64,000 bases of DNA from Acidobacteriota bacterium. GTDB taxonomy: Bacteria; Acidobacteriota; Terriglobia; UBA7540. The notes below the pieces were generated by a model. The model was given only the letters and a program-made list of their open reading frames with translations. It was not told the DNA's origin and did not search any database. Position 1 is the stretch's first letter, and each line of letters opens with the position of its first letter. The stretch spans positions 1 to 64,000 of the forward strand of contig QHZN01000085.1 of assembly GCA_003225365.1 (NCBI GenBank), written 5' to 3'. Positions 17,727 through 26,088 of this stretch are shown piece by piece. The translations under genes were made by a program, and so were the position numbers.

Positions 17727-18707
17727 ATGTTGATCCGACCTCGACAGCCGTTCGATTTCCACCGCACGCTGAAGTTCATTCTCAGCCCGCCGGCCCAAGC
17801 GAGCGGGCGGAAATTCGAGCCTTTGCTTGACCATTTCGAGGAAGACGAATATCGGCGCGTCGTAGAATTCGACGGCGAGCAGGTTCTTTATGGTGTCCGT
17901 GAAGAGGGCCGCGCCCTCAAAGTGCGCATCCTCGCAGGCCCTTCGAACTCGGGAACCCAAACGGCCGTTCGACAGCTTGTCGAGCGCCAGTTTTCGGCGA
18001 GTCTGGACTTGGCAGCCTTCTACCGTCGTGTAGCAAGCGACCCGGTTTTATCTCGCCTCACCCGCCATTTTCGCGGGCTTCGCATCCCTCAGTCGCCGAA
18101 TATTTTTGCCGCCGTGGTATCGGCGATTCTCGATCAGCAGGTCAACCTGGCCTTCGCCTTCAAAGTAAAGAAAGCCCTGGTGGAGTGTTACGGCGGCCAC
18201 GTCGAGCTCCAGGGCCGCCGCTACTTTGCCTTCCCGTCCCCGGGGGCGCTTGCGATCTTGTCGCCACGCGATTTGCGGAAGATTCAGATTTCTGGCCCCA
18301 AGGCGCGCTATATCATCGCCATCGCACGCGACGCTTTGGACGGCCGCTTGGACCTCGAGGGGCTGCGCGGCGAGGAGCCCGCCGCGGCCCACGCCCGCTT
18401 GCTCGAGCAAAAAGGCATCGGCCCCTGGACCGCTTTCTTCGTCGGCCTGCTCGCCATGTCGCACCTCGACGCGCTTCCTTCGGGGGACGTGGGACTGCAG
18501 AGCGCCATCCACGCCTTCTATGGCCTCGGCCGCCGGCCTTCTCCGGCGCGCGTCGAGCGGCTGGCGCAAAATTGGAGCGGCTGGCGGAGTTACGCGACCT
18601 TCTACCTCTGGCTGACTTATTGGGAGACGCCCCAGTGGAGGAAGGAATTCATCCTTCAGTTACGAGGAGGCCAATATGCCAGGAAAAGATCCCTCGCTAA
18701 GAGCTGA
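17727..18707 (+). CDS. DNA-3-methyladenine glycosylase II-like (HhH-GPD) base-excision repair enzyme
   Basis: 326 residues from ATG at 17727; earlier in-frame starts overlap the divergent gene and lack domain homology. An AlkA-like N-terminal beta domain (RPRQPFDFHRTLKFIL; YRRVVEFDGEQVLYGV) precedes the helical HhH-GPD core: SPNIFAAVVSAILDQQVNL, then the hairpin KGIGPWTAFFVGLLAM and the catalytic Asp region LPSGDVGLQ. The final Asp of that motif flips and excises alkylated purines. Its 3' end overlaps the start of the DinB-like gene by 32 bases, so the two are probably co-transcribed in a DNA-damage context. Confidence 0.9.
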   Translation: MLIRPRQPFDFHRTLKFILSPPAQASGRKFEPLLDHFEEDEYRRVVEFDGEQVLYGVREEGRALKVRILAGPSNSGTQTAVRQLVERQFSASLDLAAFYRRVASDPVLSRLTRHFRGLRIPQSPNIFAAVVSAILDQQVNLAFAFKVKKALVECYGGHVELQGRRYFAFPSPGALAILSPRDLRKIQISGPKARYIIAIARDALDGRLDLEGLRGEEPAAAHARLLEQKGIGPWTAFFVGLLAMSHLDALPSGDVGLQSAIHAFYGLGRRPSPARVERLAQNWSGWRSYATFYLWLTYWETPQWRKEFILQLRGGQYARKRSLAKS

Positions 18708-19215
18708 ATTCATTGCCCAGGCCCGCCATTTGCTCCTCCGCCATCACTTGCCCCGAATCGAACGGTGCGTGAACATGCTTTCCGAAACGGAAGTTTGGTG
18801 GCGCCCCAACCCGCAGTCCAACAGTGTGGGCAACCTGTTGCTCCACCTCGAAGGGAACGTACGACAATGGATCATCTCGGGCCTCGGAGGCGCTGCCGAC
18901 AGCCGCCACCGCGACTTGGAATTTTCCGAGCAGGGTCCCCTGCCGCAGGCTGAAATTCTGGCCCGTTTGCGCAAGACGGTTCGGGGGGCGGCGGGCGTGC
19001 TGTCGCGGCTCTCGACCGCCAAGTTGCTTCGGCAATACCAAATCCAGAAATTTCGCGTGACGGGCCTCGAAGCCGTATTCCACGTGACGGAACACTTCGC
19101 CTTCCACGCCGGGCAGATCATCTATGCCACCAAGTCCCTGCGCCGCGAAGACTTGGGATTCACTCGCTTGCCGGGGGAAAAGCGGACGCCGAAAAACCGG
19201 CTGCCGGCGTTCTGA
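18676..19215 (+). CDS. DinB-like (DUF1572-type) four-helix-bundle protein
   Basis: 179 residues; the ATG at 18676 sits six bases behind GAGGAGG inside the end of the glycosylase gene. The helical bundle carries the putative metal ligands in the DinB arrangement: NSVGNLLLHLEGNVRQW with an early His, and HVTEHFAFHAGQIIY with two later His residues. This family includes thiol-dependent transferases such as bacillithiol transferases and many uncharacterised members. Coupling to the AlkA-like gene suggests a detoxification or repair accessory role; this is inference. Confidence 0.82.
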   Translation: MPGKDPSLRAEFIAQARHLLLRHHLPRIERCVNMLSETEVWWRPNPQSNSVGNLLLHLEGNVRQWIISGLGGAADSRHRDLEFSEQGPLPQAEILARLRKTVRGAAGVLSRLSTAKLLRQYQIQKFRVTGLEAVFHVTEHFAFHAGQIIYATKSLRREDLGFTRLPGEKRTPKNRLPAF

Positions 19216-19239
19216 AGGCCGCGCGAGACCGATGCGTTT

Positions 19240-20766
19240 TCAACTGAGCTCGTGGACTTGTTTGGCGAGCAGGACCAGCGTGCCCGGCGGCACGGTCACG
19301 CCGTTAATAGTTGTGCCAGTGGACTCAAAGAAGAGCAGGCCTTTGACCAGGAGCGAAGGCAGGGACGTGAGCCCGTTCAGGCCGGTCACGTTCAAGTAGT
19401 TGGTTGCTCCGCTGGTGATGACCAAGATAGGCGTGTTCTGGAAAATGGAGCCGCAGGGCTTCAGCCAGAAGGCCCCGGTCCTGTCATCCGAGCCGACGGC
19501 CACGAGGGACGTGAAATTCCCTTCGTGGGTTTGCAATTTCAAATAAATCTTCAGCGGAATGCCGTCTTTCGTGTCCGCTTTTACCGAAGTCGGCGTTATA
19601 CCCGACCCCACCGTATAAGCCCCGTGAACAATCACCTCCTGTCCAACGGCGAGTGACGCGGGGCCGAAAGCCAGGGCGGGATTTGCACAATTCGCCGAGC
19701 AGGACGAGGACTGGTAGACCGTCGTGGGGTCCACAGTCACCACCAGGTTCTGGTCGAGGGGGAGAAACAAAGAAGAGACGTCCGGCTCTTCCTCGCGGTT
19801 GAGCAAAGTGAATTGGAGGACGTTGCCGCTGGTGTCTTTGGTGAGCGAGGTGATGATGCCGAGGAAGGCCACGATGTTCTTCGAGAGGTTCTCCTGACCT
19901 TCCACCTTCACGACGTTCGTGATGAGGTTCCCTTTGGTATCCACATAGCCGTCCATTTCGATGACGCTATCGGTGGTCAATTGATTGAGCGCCGGCGACC
20001 CGTTGACACACGGCAACCCACATGTGACCGTGGAGCTGGTGAGGTTGGCCGGAATCAGCGGTCCCGTCCCCGAAAGAAGTTGCAGACCGATGGTGCCAAT
20101 GAAAGGCGACGACGGCGAGCTGTTGGGATTCACGTTGCGCACGAAGCCCACGATGTCATCCATCTCGCCGAAACTCCCGGAGGTGGATGCCGAAATGGGA
20201 ACCAGCGAGACCACAGGCGTGACCTTGCCCGTCAATTGGCCCTTCGAGTCCAATTGAAACGAACGGCGCATATCAAAATCCATTAACAACGCGGTGATCT
20301 GATTCTTCACAATTGACAGGGGCGGATTAAAGGTAATCTGGATCGAACCGTTCGTCAGGGTCGTACCGAGAGTCGAGGTAGGCGGGGTTTTAGTGGGGTC
20401 AAAGACGTCCACTTGAGGAGAATGCAGCGCGATTCTGGCCCGGTCGTACTCGCCGGCTGGGACCGTGCCCAGGTTCAGAATTGTCGGAGTATCTCGGACG
20501 CTGTCAAGGTTGACCTTAATGTCCGCGCTGGCCGGGAAGACCGGAATTGGAAATGATGAATTGGGATGAAACAACGACATTGAGGAAACGACGATGCGGA
20601 AGGAAAGAACGTTGCAAATAGGCGCGTCGCCAATTTCCGTCAGCAACACTCCGGAGCCGGGAGGAGTAGGAATGGAAGTGGTGTACCCGCCGCACCGGGC
20701 CAGCGCGAGCACCAACCCACCCATCAGCCCCACAGCCGCCAATGCCCTCAGTCTTGGCAATCCCAA
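19240..20766 (-). CDS. Secreted DUF4382/DUF5666 protein, probable lipoprotein
   Basis: About 508 residues; the start is uncertain (TTG at 20766, or GTG/ATG codons within the next 45 bases). The N-terminus is a hydrophobic signal ending in ALARCGG, compatible with lipid attachment to Cys. The first part is a beta-rich DUF4382 domain (SFRIVVSSMSLF; TILNLGTVPAGEYDRARIALHS), followed by repeated DUF5666-like modules on metal or exchange-type beta barrels (DSVIEMDGYVDTKGNLITNVVKVEGQ; VGQEVIVHGAYT). No enzyme motif is visible. Such proteins are abundant in acidobacteria with no assigned function. Confidence 0.8.
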   Translation of the reverse strand: MGLPRLRALAAVGLMGGLVLALARCGGYTTSIPTPPGSGVLLTEIGDAPICNVLSFRIVVSSMSLFHPNSSFPIPVFPASADIKVNLDSVRDTPTILNLGTVPAGEYDRARIALHSPQVDVFDPTKTPPTSTLGTTLTNGSIQITFNPPLSIVKNQITALLMDFDMRRSFQLDSKGQLTGKVTPVVSLVPISASTSGSFGEMDDIVGFVRNVNPNSSPSSPFIGTIGLQLLSGTGPLIPANLTSSTVTCGLPCVNGSPALNQLTTDSVIEMDGYVDTKGNLITNVVKVEGQENLSKNIVAFLGIITSLTKDTSGNVLQFTLLNREEEPDVSSLFLPLDQNLVVTVDPTTVYQSSSCSANCANPALAFGPASLAVGQEVIVHGAYTVGSGITPTSVKADTKDGIPLKIYLKLQTHEGNFTSLVAVGSDDRTGAFWLKPCGSIFQNTPILVITSGATNYLNVTGLNGLTSLPSLLVKGLLFFESTGTTINGVTVPPGTLVLLAKQVHELS

Positions 20767-21143
20767 CCCCCGTTCGTTCGGCGCGTCTCGGCGGCCCTGG
20801 CAGAACTTACCTTACGCGGAACTCGATCTCAAGGCCCCGTGCGAATCTGGCGCTCTTCAGACTAATCCTTTCAGATGATAATAACGTGGCTTGGGGTTTT
20901 CCGGCAGGCCGAGTTTTCAGCAAGGGCCGTAGAGGCCGCCTTTAGGCGGGCATTTCGTTGAATCTAACCGAACTAGACCATCGAGTGATCGAGCGATTGG
21001 GTGACTGTGCGAGTGAAAGATCGGGGAATGCGTTCATTGAGAGGCTCTTGGAAATGCTCGGAATTCACTCAGCCGCGCAATCGCTCAATCATCCAATCAC
21101 ACAGTTCTTCAATCGGCCGATGACCCGATGATTCAATTCCCAG
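20767..21143. other. Gene-free stretch with degenerate GATCGA/GATTGG repeats
   Basis: No gene is seen. From about 20975 to 21135 the sequence is made of reiterated short words (TGATCGAGCGATTGGGTGAC; CAATCGCTCAATCATCCAATCAC; GGCCGATGACCCGATGATTC). Some are complementary to one another, so a loose hairpin could form. It looks like a degenerate short repeat rather than a regulatory site. Confidence 0.5.
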
Positions 21144-21233
21144 TGGCGGAGGGAGAGGGATTCGAACCCCCGTCCCACTTTCGCGGGAAACGGTTTTCAA
21201 GACCGCCGGTTTCAACCACTCACCCATCCCTCC
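21144..21233 (-). tRNA. tRNA-Ser (UGA anticodon)
   Basis: The minus strand reads GGAGGGATGGGTGAGTGG at the 5' end. It has a GTCTTGAAAAC anticodon arm (UGA; complement at 21197-21199), a long variable arm (CCCGCGAAAGTGGG) and a GGTTCGAATCC T arm. Acceptor strands GGAGGGA and TCCCTCC pair fully, with discriminator G and encoded CCA. The length is 90 bases including CCA. Confidence 0.95.
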
Positions 21234-21431
21234 GCAGCTTGCCTGCGCAGGCAGAGGTAGTTTATCACGTTTGTGATGCCTGGAATCACATCCACAGCGC
21301 CGTGATTGGCGGGACAGGTTGGCCCTCGGCTTTGGGTGAGCGCGGAATGCTCACTAGCAAGACCGCCGGTCATAGACCGGCGCTACAGCCGACTTGCCGA
21401 GGTTTCACCCACTTACGGGACGCAACACTTG

Positions 21432-22526
21432 TTAGCGGATCTTCCCGCGCGCGGCGACGCGCCAGCAGCCCACTACCTCTCCGCCGCGCACCAGGAACGC
21501 TTCGTCGTGCATGTTGACGCAGGTGCAGACGTGGTTAGGGATGACCGTCAGGACTTCGCCCACATGAAACTTGTGGGTGGACTGGGTGATGTCAAGGTAG
21601 CCGTGCTCTTCGTTGAGCTTGATGAGCGGCGCGTCGGGCGCCTCGACCACCAAGCCGCAGCCCGAAGACGGCCCGGCGCGCAAGGGATCGGAAGAAAGCG
21701 TCTTCGAGCCGGCGTCAATGATGGCGTGACCGGGAACCGCGGTCGAGACCACGGTGGTTACGACGCGCGTGGCGCAATCCTCGAGGCGGCAGGCGCCCTG
21801 GTAATACGTATTGAGGTCGTTGTAAACGTAGGTCCCGGGCCGAATTTCCGTCAAACCCTTCACGCGGCCGGCGAATTCGGCTGAAGGGGTCGAGCCGCCG
21901 GAAACGATTTCGACCGGCAGGCGTGCTTCTTCGAACGCATCGAGCGCTTTCGCCACTTCCTGGGCGGCTTGGTCGGCTTCGAGTCGGCGTTGGTCGCTCG
22001 TGCCCCAGACTTGGCCGAAATAAGTCATGAGTCCGCGGAAAGCGAGGCCGGGAAGCTTTTGGATTTTCTTCGCGAGCCGAACCGCCTCCGGGCCGGGAGC
22101 AATTCCGCAGCGGTGGAATCCGGAGTCGAATTCGACCAGCACTCCGATGGTAGCGCTTTGGCTTGCGGCGGCGCTTGAGAGTTCCACCGCCGTCGCTTCC
22201 GCATCGAGCGAGACCAGAATTTCGAGCCTGCGGGCGAGCGCCGCAAGTCTCTTGAGCTTTTCCGCGCCATAAATCGGATAGGCGACCAGAATCTTGTCGA
22301 GTCCGGCGAGCGTCATCACTTCCGCCTCGCCAACCTTCGCCACCGTTAGCCCGACGGCGCCGCGCTCCATCTGCAAGCGCGCCAGCTCTGGTGTTTTGTG
22401 GGTCTTCGTGTGCGGACGCAATCCTACACCCTGCGTGCGGCAGAGCGCCGCCATGGCCTCGAGATTCCTTTCCAGCGTGTCGAGGTCAACCGTCAGCGCG
22501 GGGGTCGAGAGTTCTTGAATTTGCAC
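21432..22526 (-). CDS. D-threonine aldolase / D-serine dehydratase-like PLP enzyme
   Basis: About 364 residues; GTG at 22526 is chosen because AAGGAG lies seven bases upstream. The N-terminal alanine-racemase-type barrel opens STPALTVDLDTLERNL, with the PLP lysine in RPHTKTHK. Later motifs include VLVEFDSGFHRCGI, VSGGSTPSAEF and the C-terminal metal-site signature NHVCTCVNMHDE (His and Cys ligands). The enzyme class cleaves D-threonine or related beta-hydroxy-D-amino acids to glycine plus an aldehyde, or dehydrates D-serine. It is 18 bases downstream of a RidA gene. RidA-type proteins remove reactive enamines released by PLP dehydratases, which favours the dehydratase reading. Confidence 0.88.
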   Translation of the reverse strand: MQIQELSTPALTVDLDTLERNLEAMAALCRTQGVGLRPHTKTHKTPELARLQMERGAVGLTVAKVGEAEVMTLAGLDKILVAYPIYGAEKLKRLAALARRLEILVSLDAEATAVELSSAAASQSATIGVLVEFDSGFHRCGIAPGPEAVRLAKKIQKLPGLAFRGLMTYFGQVWGTSDQRRLEADQAAQEVAKALDAFEEARLPVEIVSGGSTPSAEFAGRVKGLTEIRPGTYVYNDLNTYYQGACRLEDCATRVVTTVVSTAVPGHAIIDAGSKTLSSDPLRAGPSSGCGLVVEAPDAPLIKLNEEHGYLDITQSTHKFHVGEVLTVIPNHVCTCVNMHDEAFLVRGGEVVGCWRVAARGKIR

Positions 22527-22544
22527 GTGAACCACTCCTTGGAT

Positions 22545-22934
22545 TTAAGAACTGCGGCCTTTGCTGAGGCTCGCGATGCAATCAATTTCAATCTTAATCT
22601 TCGGCAGGTTGGCGCCGATGGTAGTGCGGGCGGGCGGATCTTCCGGGAAATATTTCCGAAAAACCTCGTTCATGGCATCGAAGTCGGCAAGGTCGGCCAG
22701 ATACACTCCAATGCGCACCACCTCGCGGAGCGAGCTGCCCGCGGCGAGTAAGATCGCTTGGAGGTTATCGAGCGTTCGCCGGGTCTCGGCCTTAATGTCG
22801 CCGAGTTCGAGAGTATTGGTCAGCGGATCCACGGCGACTTGCCCGGCCACGAATACGAAGCCGTCGCACACAATGGCTTGAGAGTAGACCCCGCGCGGCC
22901 GGGGTCCGTGGGGTGTATAAATCACTTTGCGCAT
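22545..22934 (-). CDS. RidA-family enamine/imine deaminase
   Basis: 129 residues from ATG at 22934, preceded by GGAG. Family signatures are all present: PRGVYSQAIVCDGFVFVAGQV, the catalytic Arg region VVRIGVYLADLADFDAMNEV, and the C-terminal PARTTIGANLPKIKIEIDCIA with the conserved Arg and Glu. RidA hydrolyses 2-aminoacrylate and similar imines and so protects PLP enzymes. It is the first gene of a two-gene operon with the D-amino-acid PLP enzyme. The perfect hairpin GCTCAGGG-TG-CCCTGAGC lies upstream at 22979-22996. Confidence 0.93.
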   Translation of the reverse strand: MRKVIYTPHGPRPRGVYSQAIVCDGFVFVAGQVAVDPLTNTLELGDIKAETRRTLDNLQAILLAAGSSLREVVRIGVYLADLADFDAMNEVFRKYFPEDPPARTTIGANLPKIKIEIDCIASLSKGRSS

Positions 22935-23361
22935 GGTCGCTCCAGATCCTAAGTGTCGGGTTCCACCCTTCGGCAGAGCTCAGGGTGCCCTGAGCGGAGT
23001 CGAACGGGCAGGTGTTTGGTTTCAGGTTCAAGATATCTCTTTATGAGCCGATAGTGCGCGAACCAAGGGAAAGGATAAAGGTCAAAAGTTTAAGGTTGAA
23101 GGTTAAACGCCTCCTGTCACCCGATCTCGATTGTAGTGTGCTGTCCGGCGTAATTCTTCTCAGCAACCACCCCCTGGCCCCCACCTTGCATAAGGAGGGG
23201 AACCAGCTTAACTCCCCTCCTCTCTGAGGAGAGGGAATGGGGTGGTGACAATCCGATGTCAACAAATAAACGCGACAGCATAGTAGATAAAAAGGCCTGC
23301 CCGTCCAAAAACCCCATCGAGGGGATGCTGCCTTCTGCCTTCTGCCCTCTGCCTTCTGCGA
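22935..23361. repeat. Gene-free stretch filled with several palindromic and simple repeats
   Basis: No gene was found. The stretch holds GCTCAGGG-TG-CCCTGAGC (22979-22996), A/G-rich short repeats around 23080-23107 (AAAGGTCAAAAGTTTAAGG, TTGAAGGTTAAA), and a mirror-type repeat bounded by ACCACCCC and GGGGTGGT (about 23166-23250) containing CTCCTCTCTGAGGAG. Near the end is a CTGCCTTCTGCC tandem (23328-23358). These resemble dispersed intergenic repeats and may include a bidirectional terminator; no U-tract is clear. Confidence 0.55.
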
Positions 23362-24132
23362 TTAGGCCAACTGCCCGCCGTCCACGAAGAGCAGGACACC
23401 ATTCACGTAGTCGGCATCGCTCGACGCGAGGAACGCCGCCGGTCCGGCAATGTCCTCCGGCTCGCCGATGCGGCCGGCGGGAATCAAGTGCTCATATTTG
23501 CGCATGAATTCAGGGTCGTTGAGCATGGGGCGCGACAAACGCGTCCGAATCAACCCGGGGCCGATGGCGTTTGACCGGATACCCCGCGGCCCGAGTTCGC
23601 GCGCAAGCGTCTTGGCCAGCAGGAACACGCCGGCTTTCGAAACGTTGTAGGGCGCCAGTTTCGCCTCCGCGTCCCAACTGTTCGTCGAGGCCATGAAGAT
23701 CAGCTTGCCATGGCGCCGCTTGATCATGTGGGGCACAACGGCGCGAGCCACGCGATACGCGCCTTTCAGGTTGGTATCCATAGTCCAGTCCCACAAGCGC
23801 TCATCCGTTTCGGTAAACGGAGCCTCGCGCCCCACGCCTGCCACGTACATCAATACATCAATCTTTTTCTCAAGGCGGATAATTCCGGCGACCATCCGTT
23901 CCACCTGGCGGGGCTTGCGGACGTCGCAGACGACGGTGCGCACCTCGAGGCCTTGCCCCGCCATCTCCCGCCCAGTCTGCGCGAGCATCCTCCGGTCCAT
24001 GTCCCCGATGACGACCCGCGCGCCTTCGTCCGCCAAGCGCACGGCGATGGCCTTTCCGATGCCTTGCGCGCCGCCCACCACCAACGCCACTTGGCCGCGA
24101 AAACGCCGAAGTTTTGTTCGTTTTCCAGCCAC
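23362..24132 (-). CDS. Short-chain dehydrogenase/reductase (SDR)
   Basis: 256 residues from GTG at 24132, with AGGGGA about nine bases upstream. The classical SDR layout is present: cofactor loop VVGGAQGIGKAIAVRLAD, Asp after beta-2 (IGDMDRR, suggesting NAD preference), NxxG-like segment MYVAGVGREAPF, catalytic Ser in MASTNSWDA, YNVSK and C-terminal YVNGVLLFVDGGQL. The first Gly-motif and the catalytic tetrad are intact. The substrate is unknown. It is divergent from an amino acid permease, with about 130 bases between starts. Confidence 0.9.
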   Translation of the reverse strand: MAGKRTKLRRFRGQVALVVGGAQGIGKAIAVRLADEGARVVIGDMDRRMLAQTGREMAGQGLEVRTVVCDVRKPRQVERMVAGIIRLEKKIDVLMYVAGVGREAPFTETDERLWDWTMDTNLKGAYRVARAVVPHMIKRRHGKLIFMASTNSWDAEAKLAPYNVSKAGVFLLAKTLARELGPRGIRSNAIGPGLIRTRLSRPMLNDPEFMRKYEHLIPAGRIGEPEDIAGPAAFLASSDADYVNGVLLFVDGGQLA

Positions 24133-24264
24133 GTAGGCGGTCCCCTTGCCGGGCGAAAATCTAGCCCTTTCAAGACGCGCTTCAGTATAATGACCCGCCC
24201 GGTTCCAGTAAAGGATTTCCACCTATGCCCGGAGATGCGAGAGGCCGCGCCAGGCAGAATCGGA

Positions 24265-25638
24265 ATGCAGAACTCTAAGGACTTCGATATCGCCAAGCCA
24301 CATTCACCATTTCCGGCGCCTCTTCCCCGCGCGGTCGGCCGGTTGGGCTCGACGGCCATCGTCATCGGGACAATCATCGGCTCGGGCATTTTCCTGGTGC
24401 CGCACGACGTCGCCGAGCGCGTCGGCAGCGTGGGCGCGCTCGTTGCCATTTGGGTGGCCGGGGGCGCGCTTTCCCTGGCTGGCGCCCTTTCGATTGCCGA
24501 ACTCGGCGCCGCTACGCCCGAAGCCGGGGGCGTATACGTTTATTTACGCCAGGCCTATGGGAAGCTCTTCGCTTTTCTCTATGGCTGGGCGGCGCTCACC
24601 GTGACCGAATCGGGCGCCATCGCGACCCTCGCCGTCGCTTTCGGAATCTACAGCGGGACATTCTATCCGCTCACCCACCTTCAACGCAGATTGATTTCGT
24701 CCCTGGTCATCGCGCTCCTCACGGCGGTGAACATCGTCGGCGTCAGAAAAGGCGCGGCGGTGCAGGCCGTTTTCATGGCCGCGAAGCTCCTCGGCATCAG
24801 TGTTATCCTCGGGTTCGCCTTTTTCTCGAGGGGAATCGTTCAGCCCCTGGCGACTCAGCCTCTGCCCACACCTCATACAACCTTCGCCTCCTTCGGCGTG
24901 GGCCTCATCGCAGCTTTGTGGGCCTATCAGGGCTGGCACATCCTTTCCTACGCTTCGGGCGAAGTAAAGGATCCGGGGCGCGTCTTGCCCTGGAGCTACT
25001 TGCTTGGGACGTCGGTGGTCGTCTTCATTTACCTCAGCGCCAACCTGGCCTATTTGCGTGTGCTGCCGATCCGCGTGCTAGCCGATGCCCGCTACCAGAG
25101 CGTGGCGGCCAAGACCATGGAAATTCTTGCCGGGCCCAAAGGGGCGGCGTTCGTTTCCGGGCTGATTCTATGTTCGATTTTCGGCGCACTCAACGGCAAC
25201 ATCTTGGGCGGAGCGCGCGTCTGCTTCGCCATGGCCCGCGACGACGTCTTTTTCGCTGCGGTTGGGCGCGTTCATCCGCGATTTGAAACCCCCGCTTTGG
25301 CGCTTGTGATCCAAGGGATATGGTCCATTGTGCTCGCGAACATCGGCTCGTTTCGTCAGCTCTACACTTACGTAATAACCAGCGGCTGGTTCTTTTATGG
25401 GATGGCGGCGCTGGGAGTCTTGATTCTCCGGCGGAGCATGCCCGCGCTCGAGCGCCCGTATCGAGTATGGGGTTACCCCGTGGTGCCTGTAGTCTTCGCG
25501 CTCGTTTGTTTCGTCGTCATCGGAAACTCGCTCATCCAAACGCCCTTGGCGTCCGTGGCCGGGCTCGGGTTCATTCTGGCCGGAATTCCACTTTATTACG
25601 GCTGGATGGCCTGGGGCCGGAGAAAAAGCGCGCCATGA
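24265..25638 (+). CDS. APC-family amino acid permease
   Basis: About 457 residues; ATG at 24265 is used, with 24235 as an alternative. Twelve hydrophobic helices are apparent. The first holds the substrate-binding signature TAIVIGTIIGSGIFLVP (GSGIF), followed by the SIAELGAATPEAGGVYVYLRQAYG segment in helix 2 and YQGWHILSYASGEVKDPGR in helix 6, all typical of the LAT/AAT branch of the APC superfamily. It transports amino acids at the inner membrane, likely by exchange or proton symport. Its stop overlaps the start of a truncated SnoaL-like gene. Confidence 0.9.
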   Translation: MQNSKDFDIAKPHSPFPAPLPRAVGRLGSTAIVIGTIIGSGIFLVPHDVAERVGSVGALVAIWVAGGALSLAGALSIAELGAATPEAGGVYVYLRQAYGKLFAFLYGWAALTVTESGAIATLAVAFGIYSGTFYPLTHLQRRLISSLVIALLTAVNIVGVRKGAAVQAVFMAAKLLGISVILGFAFFSRGIVQPLATQPLPTPHTTFASFGVGLIAALWAYQGWHILSYASGEVKDPGRVLPWSYLLGTSVVVFIYLSANLAYLRVLPIRVLADARYQSVAAKTMEILAGPKGAAFVSGLILCSIFGALNGNILGGARVCFAMARDDVFFAAVGRVHPRFETPALALVIQGIWSIVLANIGSFRQLYTYVITSGWFFYGMAALGVLILRRSMPALERPYRVWGYPVVPVVFALVCFVVIGNSLIQTPLASVAGLGFILAGIPLYYGWMAWGRRKSAP

Positions 25639-25856
25639 CGCTCGAGACATTTCGGAGCTGGCTTGAAGCTTACGGGCGGGCATGGGAGGCTCGCGACTCC
25701 GAAGCGGCAGCGAGCCTCTACACGGACGAGGCCACTTACCAAATCACGCCATTTCTGGAGCCCATGCGGGGCCGGGCCAGCTTACGCGACTACTGGGCCC
25801 ACGTCGCGGCCACCGAAATGCAGATCCAATTCGAATTTGAAATCCTTGCTGTCTGA
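25635..25856 (+). CDS. Truncated SnoaL/NTF2-like protein
   Basis: 73 residues. The ATG overlaps the permease stop (ATGA) and GGAGA lies upstream. It matches the N-terminal half of the NTF2-like fold (AYGRAWEARDSEAAASLYTD; RGRASLRDYWAHVAATEMQI), but the fold needs about 120-130 residues and the frame stops after FEFEILAV. No continuation is visible in the other frames, so this looks like a 3' truncation rather than a simple frameshift. It may still be translated. Function is not assignable. Confidence 0.6.
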   Translation: MTLETFRSWLEAYGRAWEARDSEAAASLYTDEATYQITPFLEPMRGRASLRDYWAHVAATEMQIQFEFEILAV

Positions 25857-25989
25857 ACTGGCCGGCCCCGACATGTGAATCTCGGACCCAGCCCCTCGAA
25901 ATCCACCGCTGACCTCTTTTCGTTGTCCCCTTCCGCTGATATTATTTTTCTGTGCGGACCGTGGGGGACCGCTGCGGCACCTGAACAGG

Positions 25990-26041
25990 TGTGACTGCCG
26001 TCACATTCAGGAGTGACGGGGTATACCGTAAAATGCCAATG
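25990..26041 (+). promoter_or_regulatory. CRP-type activator site with correctly spaced -10 box
   Basis: TGTGACTGCCGTCACA (25990-26005) is a perfect palindrome matching the CRP half-sites TGTGA-N6-TCACA. A TAAAAT hexamer at 26029-26034 predicts a start near 26041, putting the site centre at about -43, close to the -41.5 of class II CRP/FNR activation. No good -35 box is needed in that design. The next gene (start 26089) opens the cytochrome-porin/complex III locus. The sequence match is direct; the regulator is inferred. Confidence 0.55.
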
Positions 26042-26088
26042 GCGGGGGATAGTCTCACGGTGGAATTTGGAATAATCGGAGGCGGCAA

